Source: Candidatus Gastranaerophilales bacterium
Lineage (GTDB): Bacteria > Cyanobacteriota > Vampirovibrionia > Gastranaerophilales > Gastranaerophilaceae
Reading direction: 5' to 3'
Assembly (NCBI GenBank): GCA_944326915.1
Contig: CALVFT010000004.1
Span: 103,386-144,582 of the forward strand
Length of the DNA stretch: 41,197 nt
In this document: positions 25,273 through 32,788 of the stretch, piece by piece
Numbering within the stretch: position 1 is the first letter of the stretch
How the letters are laid out: each line of letters starts with the position of its first letter
Notes under the pieces: model-generated
Told to the model about the DNA's origin: nothing
Seen by the model: only the letters and a program-made list of their open reading frames with translations
The model's database searches: none
Translations under genes and position numbers: made by a program

Positions 25273-25357
25273 TGGTGGGCCCGGAGAGACTCGAACTCTC
25301 ACACATTGCTGCGCTAGATCCTAAGTCTAGTGCGTCTACCAATTTCGCCACAGGCCC
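25273..25357 (-). tRNA. tRNA-Leu (UAG), CCA encoded
   Basis: On the minus strand the acceptor stem GGGCCTG/CGGGCCC is followed by a D arm with AAATTGGTAGAC. The anticodon stem CTAGA/TCTAG encloses CTTAGGA, anticodon TAG. A long variable arm typical of class II tRNA (GCAGCAATGTGT) comes next. The T loop is TTCGAGT, and the discriminator A and CCA (25275-25273) are encoded. Confidence 0.95.
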
Positions 25358-25418
25358 TAATTGGTTTTTGCATATACCTACTCTAGCCTGAACAAGGATA
25401 AATGTCAAGAACTTTTTA

Positions 25419-25568
25419 TCAATTGTTTTTTATGTTTTCAGGATGTGCAGAATTTGAGAGTATTATTTCATAATATTCATTTTTATCTATATTTACTCCC
25501 ATGTTTTTGGGGTCTGCAAATTTTTTCTTTTGATGTTTTTTTAATAGTTTTTTATAATCACTTCCCAT
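25419..25568 (-). CDS. Possible small basic protein, 49 residues
   Basis: A minus-strand frame encodes 49 residues starting MGSDYKKLLKKHQKKKFADP and ending HPENIKNN. The N-terminal half is strongly basic (ten lysines in the first 22 residues). No convincing Shine-Dalgarno lies before ATG 25568, although TATAAT-like sequence is close by, so leaderless translation would be needed. It sits upstream of tRNA-Leu in the only long gap of this region. The family is not recognised. It may be a chance frame in AT-rich DNA, where lysine codons are frequent. Confidence 0.35.
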   Translation of the reverse strand: MGSDYKKLLKKHQKKKFADPKNMGVNIDKNEYYEIILSNSAHPENIKNN

Positions 25569-25714
25569 AGTGTATATTATATTACAAAATTTTAAAAGCT
25601 ACTTGAATTTTTTATGTATTTGTCTTACGATTATTTTACGTGCGTCGATGTATTTGTGGAGCATCGATTAAGGAATTTAAGAAGTACGAATTATTTAATA
25701 TAAAGGAAAAAGAA
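25569..25714 (+). promoter_or_regulatory. Upstream region and leader of rplS
   Basis: This 146-base region precedes rplS and holds AAAGGA (25702-25707). TCGATG at 25645-25650 and CATCGA at 25662-25667 can form a 6-bp hairpin about 50 bases before the start. Leader RNAs that regulate ribosomal protein genes are known elsewhere; whether this hairpin is one is a guess. Confidence 0.3.
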
Positions 25715-26068
25715 ATGAACCCTATTATTGATGAATTAGAAAAACCATTTTTAAGAGAAAACTTGCCAGATGTAAATCCTGGTGATACTGTTAAAGTTTT
25801 CGTAAGAATTATTGAAGGAAACAAAGAAAGAACTCAGGCTTTTGAAGGAACTGTTATCAAAATGCATGGTTCTGGTATTAACAAAACAATTACAGTAAGA
25901 AAAGTATTCCAAGGTGTTGGTGTAGAACGTGTGTTCTTAATCAACTCTCCAAGAATTGAAAAAATTAACTTACTAAGAAAAGGTGATGTAAGACGTTCTA
26001 AATTATATTACTTAAGAGAACGTTCAGGTAAAGCAACTCGTATCAAGGAAAAAATTGAAAAAAGATAA
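25715..26068 (+). CDS. rplS: 50S ribosomal protein L19
   Basis: L19 sits at the 30S-50S interface of the ribosome. The 117-residue protein has the full family pattern: PGDTVKVFVRIIEGNKERTQAFEGTVIKMHGSG, then TVRKVFQGVGVERVFLINSP and VRRSKLYYLRERSGKATRIKE at the C-terminus. The start is ATG 25715 with AAAGGA eight bases upstream; an in-frame extension of 25 codons upstream is not L19-like and includes the leader hairpin. It overlaps rbgA by 14 bases and begins the rplS-rbgA-rnhB unit, a common arrangement in bacteria. Confidence 0.97.
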   Translation: MNPIIDELEKPFLRENLPDVNPGDTVKVFVRIIEGNKERTQAFEGTVIKMHGSGINKTITVRKVFQGVGVERVFLINSPRIEKINLLRKGDVRRSKLYYLRERSGKATRIKEKIEKR

Positions 26069-26912
26069 GCTTCATATTCATTGGTATCCGGGACATATTG
26101 CGAAAGCTGAAAAGAAATTGAAAGAGCAGCTTTCTTTAGTGGATGCTGTAATTGAAGTTTTAGATGCGAGACTGCCTTATTCTAGCAGTTATGATAATAT
26201 TACGAGGCTTTTAGGTGAAAAGCCTCGTTTAATTTTGCTTAATAAAGCAGATTTAACAGATAAGCAAGAGTTAAAAAAATGGATTTCTTTGATTGAAGAA
26301 AAAACAGGGTTTCCTGTTTTGCCTACAGATGCTAAAAATTCTAAGGATTTATCAGTGATAGTTAAAAAATCTGTTGAGTTATCAGAACCAAGAATTCAGG
26401 CTTTGATGAAAAAGGGTTTATTAAGACGTCCTGCTCGAGTTATGGTTGTTGGAATGCCAAATGTTGGAAAGTCAAGTATTATTAATAAACTTACTCGTTC
26501 CTCAAAAACTAAAATTGGTGCAAAAGCCGGTGTTACAAGACAACAACAATGGGTTCGTTTAAATCCGCAACTTGAATTACTTGATACTCCAGGAATTATT
26601 CCAATGAAACAAGAAGATCAGGATAGAGCAAAGAAATTGGCTTTTGTGAATGCTGTATCAGAAAATGCTTATTCAAGTGAAATTGTTGCAAAAGAACTTT
26701 TATCCATGCTCAATTCTAAGTATCCGATACTGACAAGAGAATTTTATAAATTGGATAAAGATTTAGATTTAACATTAGAAAATATATCTAAGCAGAGAAA
26801 TTGGATTGTTGCAGGAGGAAATCCAGATATTGAAAGAACTTCAGTATATGTGTTAAGGGATTTTAGGGAAGGAAAGATCGGCAAGTTTATTCTTGATGAT
26901 TTTTGTGAATAA
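26055..26912 (+). CDS. rbgA: Ribosome biogenesis GTPase RbgA/YlqF
   Basis: RbgA is a circularly permuted GTPase needed for late 50S assembly. The 285 residues show the permuted order: G4 (LLNKADLTDK) near residue 62, then G5 (TDAKNS), then G1 (GMPNVGKSSIINKL) near 133, and G3 (LDTPGIIP) near 177. The N-terminal HWYPGHIAKAEK motif is diagnostic. The start must be TTG 26055, since no ATG precedes the conserved HWYPGH block; AAGGA lies five bases upstream inside the end of rplS. It lies between rplS and rnhB, as in many genomes. Confidence 0.95.
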   Translation: MKKDKLHIHWYPGHIAKAEKKLKEQLSLVDAVIEVLDARLPYSSSYDNITRLLGEKPRLILLNKADLTDKQELKKWISLIEEKTGFPVLPTDAKNSKDLSVIVKKSVELSEPRIQALMKKGLLRRPARVMVVGMPNVGKSSIINKLTRSSKTKIGAKAGVTRQQQWVRLNPQLELLDTPGIIPMKQEDQDRAKKLAFVNAVSENAYSSEIVAKELLSMLNSKYPILTREFYKLDKDLDLTLENISKQRNWIVAGGNPDIERTSVYVLRDFREGKIGKFILDDFCE

Positions 26913-26914
26913 TT

Positions 26915-27601
26915 ATGGCAGAAAATTTTGCTCATATTAGTGAACTTTTTAGTTTTGATAATTCTAAAGGGAATATAGTTATTGGAACGGATGAAGCAGG
27001 CAGAGGCCCTGCGGCGGGTGGTGTGTTTGCAAGTGCTGTTTGTTTTGTATCCCCGTCTAGTGAGTTGATTGAACAGTTATTAATTTTAAATGATAGTAAA
27101 AAGCTTTCTAAAAAAAAGAGGGAAAGTCTTTTTGAATTAATTAAGACATCTACAATTAATTCTACAGTTTGTATTGAGGTTGATGAGATCGAAAGACTTA
27201 ATATTCTTAATGCTTCTTTAAAAGCTATGAATTTAGCTTGTAGTGGGGTTATTTCTAAACTAAAAAATAAGTTTGATGAAGAGTATGTTAAAAAGAATTC
27301 TATAGTTCTTGTAGATGGTAATAAATTGATAAAAGAATTTCCTTATCCGCAAAAGTATGTTATTAAAGGAGATTCAAAATCAGCATCAATTGCAGCTGCA
27401 AGTATCTTGGCGAAGGTTTCAAGAGATAGATATATGGATGAGTTAGACAAAGAGTTTCCTGAATACGGGTGGTCAAAAAATGCAGGATATCTGACAAAAT
27501 CACATATTCAATCTATAGATAAATATGGTTTGTGTAAGTATCATAGACCTTCTTTTTTACAAAAGCATTTTGCAAAACAAGAGCAACTCAGCTTATTTTA
27601 A
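26915..27601 (+). CDS. rnhB: Ribonuclease HII
   Basis: RnhB removes ribonucleotides and RNA primers from RNA-DNA hybrids. The 228-residue protein carries the family's metal-binding DEAGRGPAAGGVFASAV at about residues 25-41. The next acidic residue is in VLVDGNKLI, and KGDSKSASIAAASILAKVSRDRYM follows, with the conserved K and SIAAASILAKV. Length is normal. ATG 26915 follows the rbgA stop by two bases. The last four bases overlap the convergent TPR gene. Confidence 0.95.
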   Translation: MAENFAHISELFSFDNSKGNIVIGTDEAGRGPAAGGVFASAVCFVSPSSELIEQLLILNDSKKLSKKKRESLFELIKTSTINSTVCIEVDEIERLNILNASLKAMNLACSGVISKLKNKFDEEYVKKNSIVLVDGNKLIKEFPYPQKYVIKGDSKSASIAAASILAKVSRDRYMDELDKEFPEYGWSKNAGYLTKSHIQSIDKYGLCKYHRPSFLQKHFAKQEQLSLF

Positions 27602-29265
27602 ATATCAAATAGCTTATGAAGCCTTGCAACTATTTCTTCTTCATCAAGATCTTGGGTTATTTTATTTAAATCAATAGACATTTGATAGTAGTTAGCCGCA
27701 TCATTTATGAATCCCATAGCTTCACTTGCTCTCGCAGCGTTGAAGTATGCAAGTGTGTAGCTTGGATTAAGTTCTATTGCTGTTTCAAAGTATTCAAGAG
27801 CTTCTTCTGCATCTCCTAGTCCATCAAAATATATAATACCTAAATTGTTTTGTGCAAACTCATTTTCAGGATTAAGTTCGATAGCTTTGTGGTATGCGAT
27901 TAAAGCTTCCTCCAGATAATCCTTTTCCCAAAGGGCAATACCTGCCTTTGAATAACCTCTATAATCTTCAGGATTTCTAGTTATAGCATCACAATAGGCT
28001 CTTATAGCATTGTCTAAATCATATTCTGCCATGTAAATATCTCCAAGGGATAAATATAAATCGTAATTATCCGGATTTAAGATAATTCCCGCTTGGAAGG
28101 TTGAGACTGCTGCTTCTACGTTTCCTTTTACTTCTGCATAAATAGAGCCTAGTGCTTGGCATACAATAGATGTCCATTCTTTATCAGGATTGTTAGCTAT
28201 TGCTTTTTGATAATGCTCTATTGCATCATCATATAACTCAGCCTTTGAGTATGCGTATGCTAAAGAATTGTGATAGAATGGGTTTTCACTGTCTTTTTCT
28301 AATGCAAGTTTAAACGCGCTTATAGAATTAATTTTATCTTCTTTTCTCATATATAGATGTCCTAATTCATAATATATTTGAGGGGTATCTATATTAAATT
28401 CAAGAAGTTTTTCATAACAATCAATTGCTTCGTCCGTATTATCAGGGAAGTAGGTTTGTAATACCGTTGCAAGTTTGATTAGCACTTCTCTATTAAGTGG
28501 ATTTTCTTCAAGAACTTTTTTGTAGCAATCTACAGTTAAATCGATTTCTTTATTTTTGAGTGCTAAATCTCCCATTTTATTGTAGAAAATTTCTCCATGC
28601 GCTGTCTTCATTATTGCTTGTTTGTAGATATTTTCTGCAACAGGATACATTTTAAATCTTTCAAGAAATTTTCCTACTGTATTGTATGTGAATACAGAGA
28701 AATCATCTGAAATATTTTTGTAGAACATTTTCATAGATGGTCTATCCCATGCTAGCATGACACTGCCTGATAGGAAGTAATACAAAAAGCTTAAGTAGTC
28801 AGCTGCTTTTGCATCTTTTGAATTAATCTTCTGTAAAATTGATTGAGATAAAATAAGTCTAGGACGAGCAGATTTTAATCTATCCATGTCTATAGCTGAT
28901 TTGAATTCTTTTTCTGCTGACTCGAAATCCTGAGCCATTTTCATGAAAAAGCCTGTATAAAGGTGAGCGTTCACATTGTCAGGAGCTAATGAAATTGCTG
29001 TTTTACACTGCTCAATTGCCGTGTCAATACTAATTTGACCTTGTTCCCACATTAAAGTTGCCAGTCTATAATATGATTCTGGCATCATTGGATCGAGTTT
29101 GACTGCGTCAATGTAATTTTCAATAGCTTCTTGTAGGTCGCTATTTTGCTGTCTTACCAAATATTTTTCGTGTGCAACCCTAGCTTTTTCAAGAGCTAAT
29201 TTTGCTTTTTCGGCTTTTTGATTCGTATTGCTAGGTATATTTTGTATTAAAATTTGTTCTGACAT
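27598..29265 (-). CDS. TPR-repeat protein, 555 residues
   Basis: A long array of tetratricopeptide repeats covers almost the whole protein. Clear units include NYIDAVKLDPMMPESYYRLATLMWEQG near residue 48 and KVLEENPLNREVLIKLATVL near 245. They continue with AYCDAITRNPEDYRGYSKAGIALWEK near 435 and AYHKAIELNPENEFAQNNLGIIYFDG near 465. Repeats with the PEN/PDN turn are of the Sel1/O-GlcNAc-transferase-like class, but no enzymatic domain is present. No signal peptide or membrane helix is obvious. It is a scaffold for unknown partners, unrelated in sequence detail to the plus-strand TPR protein at 20070. Confidence 0.82.
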   Translation of the reverse strand: MSEQILIQNIPSNTNQKAEKAKLALEKARVAHEKYLVRQQNSDLQEAIENYIDAVKLDPMMPESYYRLATLMWEQGQISIDTAIEQCKTAISLAPDNVNAHLYTGFFMKMAQDFESAEKEFKSAIDMDRLKSARPRLILSQSILQKINSKDAKAADYLSFLYYFLSGSVMLAWDRPSMKMFYKNISDDFSVFTYNTVGKFLERFKMYPVAENIYKQAIMKTAHGEIFYNKMGDLALKNKEIDLTVDCYKKVLEENPLNREVLIKLATVLQTYFPDNTDEAIDCYEKLLEFNIDTPQIYYELGHLYMRKEDKINSISAFKLALEKDSENPFYHNSLAYAYSKAELYDDAIEHYQKAIANNPDKEWTSIVCQALGSIYAEVKGNVEAAVSTFQAGIILNPDNYDLYLSLGDIYMAEYDLDNAIRAYCDAITRNPEDYRGYSKAGIALWEKDYLEEALIAYHKAIELNPENEFAQNNLGIIYFDGLGDAEEALEYFETAIELNPSYTLAYFNAARASEAMGFINDAANYYQMSIDLNKITQDLDEEEIVARLHKLFDI

Positions 29266-29456
29266 TTGTGAGCTCCAATAAAATCTAGTCCATGGATATT
29301 TGTGTATAATTACGAATAAAAACAGTTTGAACTTTATTAATATATGAAAATATCCTCTAAATATATTAGATTGTTGATTAATTTTATTTAAAGAATTAAA
29401 TTTTAATTTTTCTTTTGTAATATAATGTTTGTGTAGCCGAATAGGGATGTGTGAAA

Positions 29457-31340
29457 ATGAGTTATTTGAATAATAAGTATGATGTAATAGTAGTAGGTGC
29501 TGGGCATGCAGGATGTGAAGCAGCTATATCTTGTGCTAGATTAGGTGCAAAAGTATTGTTGTGTACATTAAATATAGACCATATCGCTTTAATGCCTTGT
29601 AATCCTGCAGTTGGTGGCCCTGCAAAATCCTCTTTAGTAAGAGAAATTGATGCTCTTGGTGGAGTTATGGGAGAAGTTACTGATGCTACTTATATTCAAA
29701 TGAAAATGCTAAATTCCTCAAAAGGACCAGCCGTAAGAGCGTTACGTGCTCAATCTGATAAAAAAGAATACATGGCTTATATGAGGAATATTATTGAATC
29801 AAATGAGAATATTTATCTAAGACAAGCATGTATAACAGATTTGATTGCAAAAGACGGAAGAATTGTAGGTGCTGTGGATGAATTCGGTATTGAATATTCT
29901 GCATCTGCAGTTATTTTAACTACCGGTACATCATTGAACGGAAAAATATTTGTTGGTCTTCGTTCTTATTCCGCAGGAAGATTGGGAGAAAAGGCTGCTT
30001 ATGGCTTGTCTGAATCATTGATGAGCTTAGGTATAAATATAAAAAAATTAAAAACAGGTACTCCTCCAAGAGTTGATAAAAGAACAATTGATTATTCTAA
30101 AATGACTATTCAACCAGGAGATTCTGAATTAAACTTTTATTCTTTTAAACCTAACAGACCAATTAGGCCTCAAGTCCCTTGTTACCTTACAAGAACTAAT
30201 GAGAAAACTCATGAAATAATAAGAGCAAATCTTGATAAATCACCTATGTTTAAAGGCTTGATTCAAGGTGTTGGCCCTCGTTATTGTCCGTCAATTGAGG
30301 ATAAGGTGGTAAGATTTAGTGAAAATCCTTCTCACCATATATTTATAGAACCGGAAGGATTGGGTACTTATGAAGTTTATATCCAAGGTTTTTCAAGTAG
30401 TTTGCCAGCAGATGTACAATTGCAAATGCTAAGAACTCTACCTGGGCTTGAAAATGCTCATGTAATTAAACCTGCTTATGCTGTAGAGTATGATTATGTG
30501 CCTGCTGTGCAAACTACTCATTCATTGATGTCTAAGAATATCAAAGGTTTGTTCTTTGGAGGACAAATTAATGGTACAAGCGGTTATGAGGAGGCTGCAG
30601 CTCAAGGCTTGATAGCTGGTATTAACGCAATCAATTATTTAAATAATTCTGAAATGTTAGAATTGTCTAGAAGCTCATCATATATTGGAACTTTGATTGA
30701 TGATTTGGTTACAAAAGATATTGAAGATCCATATAGAATGCTTACTTCACGCTCTGAATACAGATTGTTGTTGAGACAAGATAATGCAGATGCTCGTTTG
30801 ACTGAAATTGGTTACAGACAAGGCCTTGTTGATGATGCACAATATCAAGTCTTTAAAAATAAGCAAGAAGCTATAAATAAAGAGCTTGAAAGAATTAAAG
30901 ATGTAAAAATATCTGCAAGTGACCGTGTAAACGAAATTTTAGCTAAATATGGTGAGCACTTGGACAGAGGAATGAGAATCGGAGAACTTTTGAAGCGCCC
31001 GAATGTAGACTATAAAGTTATAATGGAGATTGATGAGGATACCAAAAATTTAAATATTCCTCGTGATGTCTATGAACAGGTTGAAATTCTTGTAAAATAT
31101 GATGGTTACCTAAAACGTCAAGAATATCAAGTTGAGCAGTCAGGAAAGTTAGAAAAATTCAAAATTCCTGATGATATCGATTATTCAAAAATAGAACATA
31201 TATCATCAGAGACAAAAGATAAACTTAACAAGATTCGTCCTAAGACTCTTGCACAAGCATCTAGAATTGGTGGGGTAAAACCTGCTGATATATCAATATT
31301 GATGGTATTGCTGGAACGTCATCAAGTTGCAAGACTTTAG
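29457..31340 (+). CDS. mnmG: tRNA uridine-5-carboxymethylaminomethyl modification enzyme
   Basis: MnmG (GidA) with MnmE installs the cmnm5 group on U34 of several tRNAs, using FAD and methylene-tetrahydrofolate. The 627-residue protein has the FAD motif VVGAGHAGCEAAISCARLG at the N-terminus. It continues with NPAVGGPAKSSLVREIDALGG (PROSITE GidA signature 1), GTPPRVDKRTIDYS, and GQINGTSGYEEAAAQGLIAGINA (signature 2). The C-terminal helical tail carries RPKTLAQASRIGGVKPADI. I start at ATG 29457; a GTG two codons upstream is also possible because AGGG lies between. TATAAT at 29421-29426 is a likely -10. MnmE is not in the window. Confidence 0.96.
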   Translation: MSYLNNKYDVIVVGAGHAGCEAAISCARLGAKVLLCTLNIDHIALMPCNPAVGGPAKSSLVREIDALGGVMGEVTDATYIQMKMLNSSKGPAVRALRAQSDKKEYMAYMRNIIESNENIYLRQACITDLIAKDGRIVGAVDEFGIEYSASAVILTTGTSLNGKIFVGLRSYSAGRLGEKAAYGLSESLMSLGINIKKLKTGTPPRVDKRTIDYSKMTIQPGDSELNFYSFKPNRPIRPQVPCYLTRTNEKTHEIIRANLDKSPMFKGLIQGVGPRYCPSIEDKVVRFSENPSHHIFIEPEGLGTYEVYIQGFSSSLPADVQLQMLRTLPGLENAHVIKPAYAVEYDYVPAVQTTHSLMSKNIKGLFFGGQINGTSGYEEAAAQGLIAGINAINYLNNSEMLELSRSSSYIGTLIDDLVTKDIEDPYRMLTSRSEYRLLLRQDNADARLTEIGYRQGLVDDAQYQVFKNKQEAINKELERIKDVKISASDRVNEILAKYGEHLDRGMRIGELLKRPNVDYKVIMEIDEDTKNLNIPRDVYEQVEILVKYDGYLKRQEYQVEQSGKLEKFKIPDDIDYSKIEHISSETKDKLNKIRPKTLAQASRIGGVKPADISILMVLLERHQVARL

Positions 31341-31342
31341 TT

Positions 31343-31654
31343 TTAATAGTATTTGACATTTGTATCTACTTTTTTGAAACTTATATTTTGATTTTTCATT
31401 ATTTGTTCAAAAAAGTAGTCTCTTGCATCTTTAACATGGAATATTACAGGGCCATATACTCCGTTGTATCTCATTTCTTGGAATGTATATCGAGCGTTGT
31501 TAACCCAAAAATTATTCATCATCATGCCTAAAGTAAGAACTTGTGATCTTGTATAGGCTGTTGATAGATCTACTTGGTAATCACTTTTGAAGTTTGGCTG
31601 TTTTTTTGATGGCTGATATAGTGGTTTGTATGTTATGTTATTTGTGATTTTCAT
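31343..31654 (-). CDS. Orphan protein with N-terminal NFKSDY motif
   Basis: I do not recognise this 103-residue protein. A polar N-terminus (MKITNNITYKPLYQPSKKQP) leads to NFKSDY at residues 21-26, the same type of motif found near the N-terminus of several orphan proteins here. The rest has one moderately hydrophobic helix (SQVLTLGMMMNNFWVNNA) and a Tyr/Phe-rich C-terminal half. AAGGAA precedes ATG 31654, so it is a real gene. It converges with mnmG (two-base gap) and faces away from the prepilin genes. Confidence 0.65.
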   Translation of the reverse strand: MKITNNITYKPLYQPSKKQPNFKSDYQVDLSTAYTRSQVLTLGMMMNNFWVNNARYTFQEMRYNGVYGPVIFHVKDARDYFFEQIMKNQNISFKKVDTNVKYY

Positions 31655-31751
31655 TGATGTTCCTTATTTTAATGATACTTGTTAAAGTAAAGTGACAGTG
31701 TAAAATTGATAAAATATTAAGAATTATAAATAAAAATCTATTAATGTATAT

Positions 31752-31767
31752 TATAATATGTTATAAT
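31752..31767 (+). promoter_or_regulatory. Promoter -10 elements of prepilin copy 1
   Basis: TATAAT occurs at 31752-31757 and again at 31762-31767. The second lies about 20 bases before the AAAGGAG (31783-31789) of the leader frame, so a short 5-prime UTR is predicted. The equivalent in copy 2 is TATAAT at 32654-32659. Confidence 0.5.
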
Positions 31768-31780
31768 ATATCAGTAGATA

Positions 31781-31846
31781 AGAAAGGAGCCTGGTATGTT
31801 GAATACAAATTGGAATTTCGGGGGGGGGGGGCGAATATTTAGCCGC
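31781..31846 (+). repeat. Prepilin 5-prime cassette, copy 1, with a G12 homopolymer
   Basis: This 66-bp block contains AAAGGAG, ATG and seven further codons (M-L-N-T-N-W-N-F), a run of 12 G (31820-31831), then CGAATATTTAGCCGC. Copy 2 (32670-32733) is identical except for one C/T change and a tract of 10 G. The identity is higher than that of the prepilin coding starts that follow, which differ at many codon third positions. Confidence 0.9.
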
Positions 31847-31849
31847 TGA
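31796..31849 (+). CDS. Leader frame with poly-G tract, copy 1 (out of phase with the prepilin at G12)
   Basis: ATG 31796 has an ideal AAAGGAG six bases upstream. As written (12 G) the frame encodes 17 residues, MLNTNWNF then four Gly then RIFSR, and stops at 31847-31849. With 11 G the same start would run in frame into the prepilin at 31902, adding an N-terminal extension of about 35 residues. Whether it is a leader peptide, the true start of a phase-variable prepilin or a remnant is open. Confidence 0.5.
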   Translation: MLNTNWNFGGGGRIFSR

Positions 31850-31867
31850 GAGGAATATCCTATCCGA

Positions 31868-31895
31868 TTGTAAAAAAGAAAAAATGTGTTATACT
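31868..31895 (+). promoter_or_regulatory. Internal promoter close to prepilin start, copy 1
   Basis: TTGTAA (31868-31873) and TATACT (31890-31895) are 16 bases apart with TGTG before the -10. Transcription would begin at about the ATG 31902, giving a leaderless mRNA. Copy 2 has TTGTGA and TATACT with the same spacing. Confidence 0.45.
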
Positions 31896-31901
31896 AGTGA
31901 T

Positions 31902-32585
31902 ATGAAGCATCACTTTAAAAGTATAAAAAAAGGATTTACTCTTGCAGAGGTACTGATTACTTTAGGCGTAATCGGAGTTGTTGCTGCGCTAACTTTGCCA
32001 AGTTTGGTCGCTAAATATCAAAAAAAAACCTATGTTACTGGGTTAAAACGAGCATATAGTTTATTACTTCAAGATATGGACTATATTAAATATTATTATA
32101 ATATTTCAAATTTAGATGAAATTGATTGGGGTGCAAGTACTGCCTCAATTGATAACAAGTCTTTTTCTACTCCTGCAGAAAGAGATATGTATATAATCTA
32201 TAAAGGTTTTCATGGTGCAAAATATTTGGAACCATCTGCTCCAGAGTGCACATATGATGTTTATTATTCTTTTTTAAATAGAACATCACCTATTAATAAT
32301 TATAATTTGTGTGTTAATGGTGGCTTCTTTACTCCAGATGGAATGCTTTATGGATATCGAGACAATTATATATATGTAGATGTCAATGGTATGGATAAAG
32401 GTCCTAATGCTCAAGGACGTGATATATTTCCTTTTTTGATAGATAAAAGTAAAGTTATCGTATATGGCCGTCAAGGATGGGATATGAATAAAGGTTATTG
32501 TATGACTGATCCATCTAAACCTCAAGCTTTATGGGGTTCATATTGTACTGCTAGAGTCTTAGCAGAAGGCGATATGAAATATTAA
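31902..32585 (+). CDS. Prepilin-like protein, copy 1
   Basis: The 227-residue protein has a type IV pilin/pseudopilin N-terminus: a short basic leader, then the prepilin peptidase site KKG-FTLAEVLITLGVIGVVAALTLPSL, with glutamate at +5. The hydrophobic helix is followed by a globular domain. Near residue 160 it carries VDVNGMDKGPNAQGRDIFPF, a D-x-N-G ... P-N-x-x-G-x-D pattern that could bind calcium as in major pseudopilins. The C-terminus is YCTARVLAEGDMKY. I start at ATG 31902 (alternative ATG 31884 gives six more residues); neither has an RBS. Pilus or type II secretion machinery genes are absent here. It is likely a minor or effector pilin assembled by a distant locus. Confidence 0.8.
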   Translation: MKHHFKSIKKGFTLAEVLITLGVIGVVAALTLPSLVAKYQKKTYVTGLKRAYSLLLQDMDYIKYYYNISNLDEIDWGASTASIDNKSFSTPAERDMYIIYKGFHGAKYLEPSAPECTYDVYYSFLNRTSPINNYNLCVNGGFFTPDGMLYGYRDNYIYVDVNGMDKGPNAQGRDIFPFLIDKSKVIVYGRQGWDMNKGYCMTDPSKPQALWGSYCTARVLAEGDMKY

Positions 32586-32669
32586 TTTGTTAATAAAGCT
32601 CTATTTATAATAAATATCGTAAATACCTTATAGCATATATTATAATAATATGTTATAATATGTGCTATA

Positions 32670-32733
32670 AGAAAGGAGCTTGGTATGTTGAATACAAATT
32701 GGAATTTCGGGGGGGGGGCGAATATTTAGCCGC
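32670..32733 (+). repeat. Prepilin 5-prime cassette, copy 2, with a G10 homopolymer
   Basis: Second copy of the block at 31781. The G run covers 32709-32718. The flanking TATAAT-rich promoter sequence is also partly shared between copies, but less exactly than the block itself. Confidence 0.9.
32685..32729 (+). CDS. Leader frame with poly-G tract, copy 2 (out of phase with the prepilin at G10)
   Basis: ATG 32685 follows AAAGGAG (32672-32678) at six bases. At 10 G it encodes 14 residues ending in GGGANI and stops at TAG 32727-32729. At 11 G it would be in frame with the prepilin at 32789. A different frame that begins at an ATG without RBS (32660) is open through the tract and into the prepilin at exactly 10 G. 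Confidence 0.5.
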   Translation: MLNTNWNFGGGANI

Positions 32734-32754
32734 AGAACGACAATCTCTATCCCA

Positions 32755-32782
32755 TTGTGAAAAAGAAAAAATATGTTATACT
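32755..32782 (+). promoter_or_regulatory. Internal promoter close to prepilin start, copy 2
   Basis: TTGTGA (32755-32760) and TATACT (32777-32782), 16-base spacing, lie just before ATG 32789. They match the element in copy 1 in sequence and position. Confidence 0.45.
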
Positions 32783-32788
32783 AGTGAT

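Noticed and set aside
16056-25357. tRNA-Pro and tRNA-Leu as attachment sites of an integrated element
   Set aside because: No integrase, no duplicated tRNA 3-prime end and no phage genes nearby; the genes between are housekeeping.
20070-29265. The two TPR proteins as paralogues or a linked system
   Set aside because: They share only the generic repeat pattern, lie on opposite strands 6 kb apart and differ in repeat class.
31748-31771. AT repeats (TATTATAATATG) as a mobile element end or CRISPR-like repeat
   Set aside because: They are short, in promoter position in both copies, and lack terminal inverted repeats or regular spacing.
31820-31831. G12 tract as a G-quadruplex regulator
   Set aside because: A single uninterrupted run is not a classical four-tract quadruplex motif; slippage explains the length difference between copies more simply, though structure cannot be excluded.
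32660-32788. Annotating prepilin copy 2 from ATG 32660 as a 272-residue protein
   Set aside because: The ATG lies at the promoter -10 with no RBS, and the frame is only open because the tract is 10 G; type IV prepilin leaders are normally short. Kept as a note under the leader frame.
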